From positions 1 to 6,777 of the forward strand of contig JAGDBT010000009.1 of NCBI GenBank assembly GCA_017958895.1: 6,777 bases of DNA, in the 5' to 3' direction. Below are positions 6,719 through 6,777 of this stretch, one piece after another. Source of the DNA: Alphaproteobacteria bacterium (lineage in GTDB: Bacteria; Pseudomonadota; Alphaproteobacteria; RF32; CAG-239). Position 1 is the stretch's first letter. Every line of letters starts with the position of its first letter. The position numbers and the translations under genes were made by a program. The notes under the pieces were generated by a model. The model was given only the letters and a program-made list of their open reading frames with translations, searched no databases and had not been told where the DNA came from.

Positions 6719-6777
6719 ATGACGATTTTGAAGCTGTACACCTATCCGGATAAAGTATTACGTCAGAAGTGCGACAA
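6719..6777 (+). CDS. def: Peptide deformylase, 5' fragment cut by window edge
   Basis: The first 19 codons of a gene that continues past the right edge. They read MTILKLYTYPDKVLRQKCD, which fits the N-terminus of peptide deformylase (typically an ILPVL-type strand, then YPD, then a short residue run and LR). The enzyme removes the formyl group from the initiator methionine of new proteins and uses a metal held by HEXXH, which would lie outside the window. The ATG follows the nusB stop by one base, and GAGAGG at 6708-6713 inside the end of nusB is a good ribosome site, so it belongs to the same operon. The call rests on a short N-terminal stretch only. Confidence 0.8.
   Translation, partial: MTILKLYTYPDKVLRQKCD

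Overview
The window looks like a piece of an AT-leaning (about 40-45% GC by eye) alphaproteobacterial chromosome, probably from an uncultured or host-associated lineage. The best taxonomic signal is NusB, whose C-terminal stretch (EYVDLAYAFF, then EPKMVNALLD) has the alphaproteobacterial form. The UvrD motif III (GDDDQSIYSWRGAE) and the zinc-ribbon NrdR lying next to NusB agree with this. The assignment is an inference from remembered family patterns, not from a search.

Layout: two transcription units diverge from a 121-base AT-rich region (1949-2069). To the left on the minus strand run a MoxR-type AAA+ ATPase and a DUF58 protein with a von Willebrand A-like metal site, 11 bases apart. This is a classic chaperone/VWA pair, and the rest of its operon, if any, lies beyond the left edge; bases 1-32 hold no supportable gene start. 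To the right on the plus strand is a tight run of housekeeping genes: uvrD/pcrA helicase, murF, nrdR, nusB and the first 19 codons of a peptide deformylase (def). Gaps are 13, 2, 4 and 1 bases, with no terminator visible between genes, so they are probably co-transcribed. There is no RNA gene, CRISPR array, insertion sequence or other mobile element.

How the genes relate: the plus-strand run joins DNA repair (UvrD), the last cytoplasmic step of peptidoglycan precursor synthesis (MurF), control of ribonucleotide reductase genes (NrdR), rRNA antitermination (NusB) and N-terminal processing of new proteins (Def). They share growth-linked roles rather than one pathway.

I see no clearly new system. 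The most interesting points are: a perfect 10-base palindrome between the divergent units that matches the core of the NrdR operator; nrdR directly abutting nusB with no riboflavin genes between; a MurF with a shortened central domain and a changed DDSYNANP-like motif; and a tyrosine-rich tail in UvrD whose upstream edge is coded by a cluster of inverted repeats.
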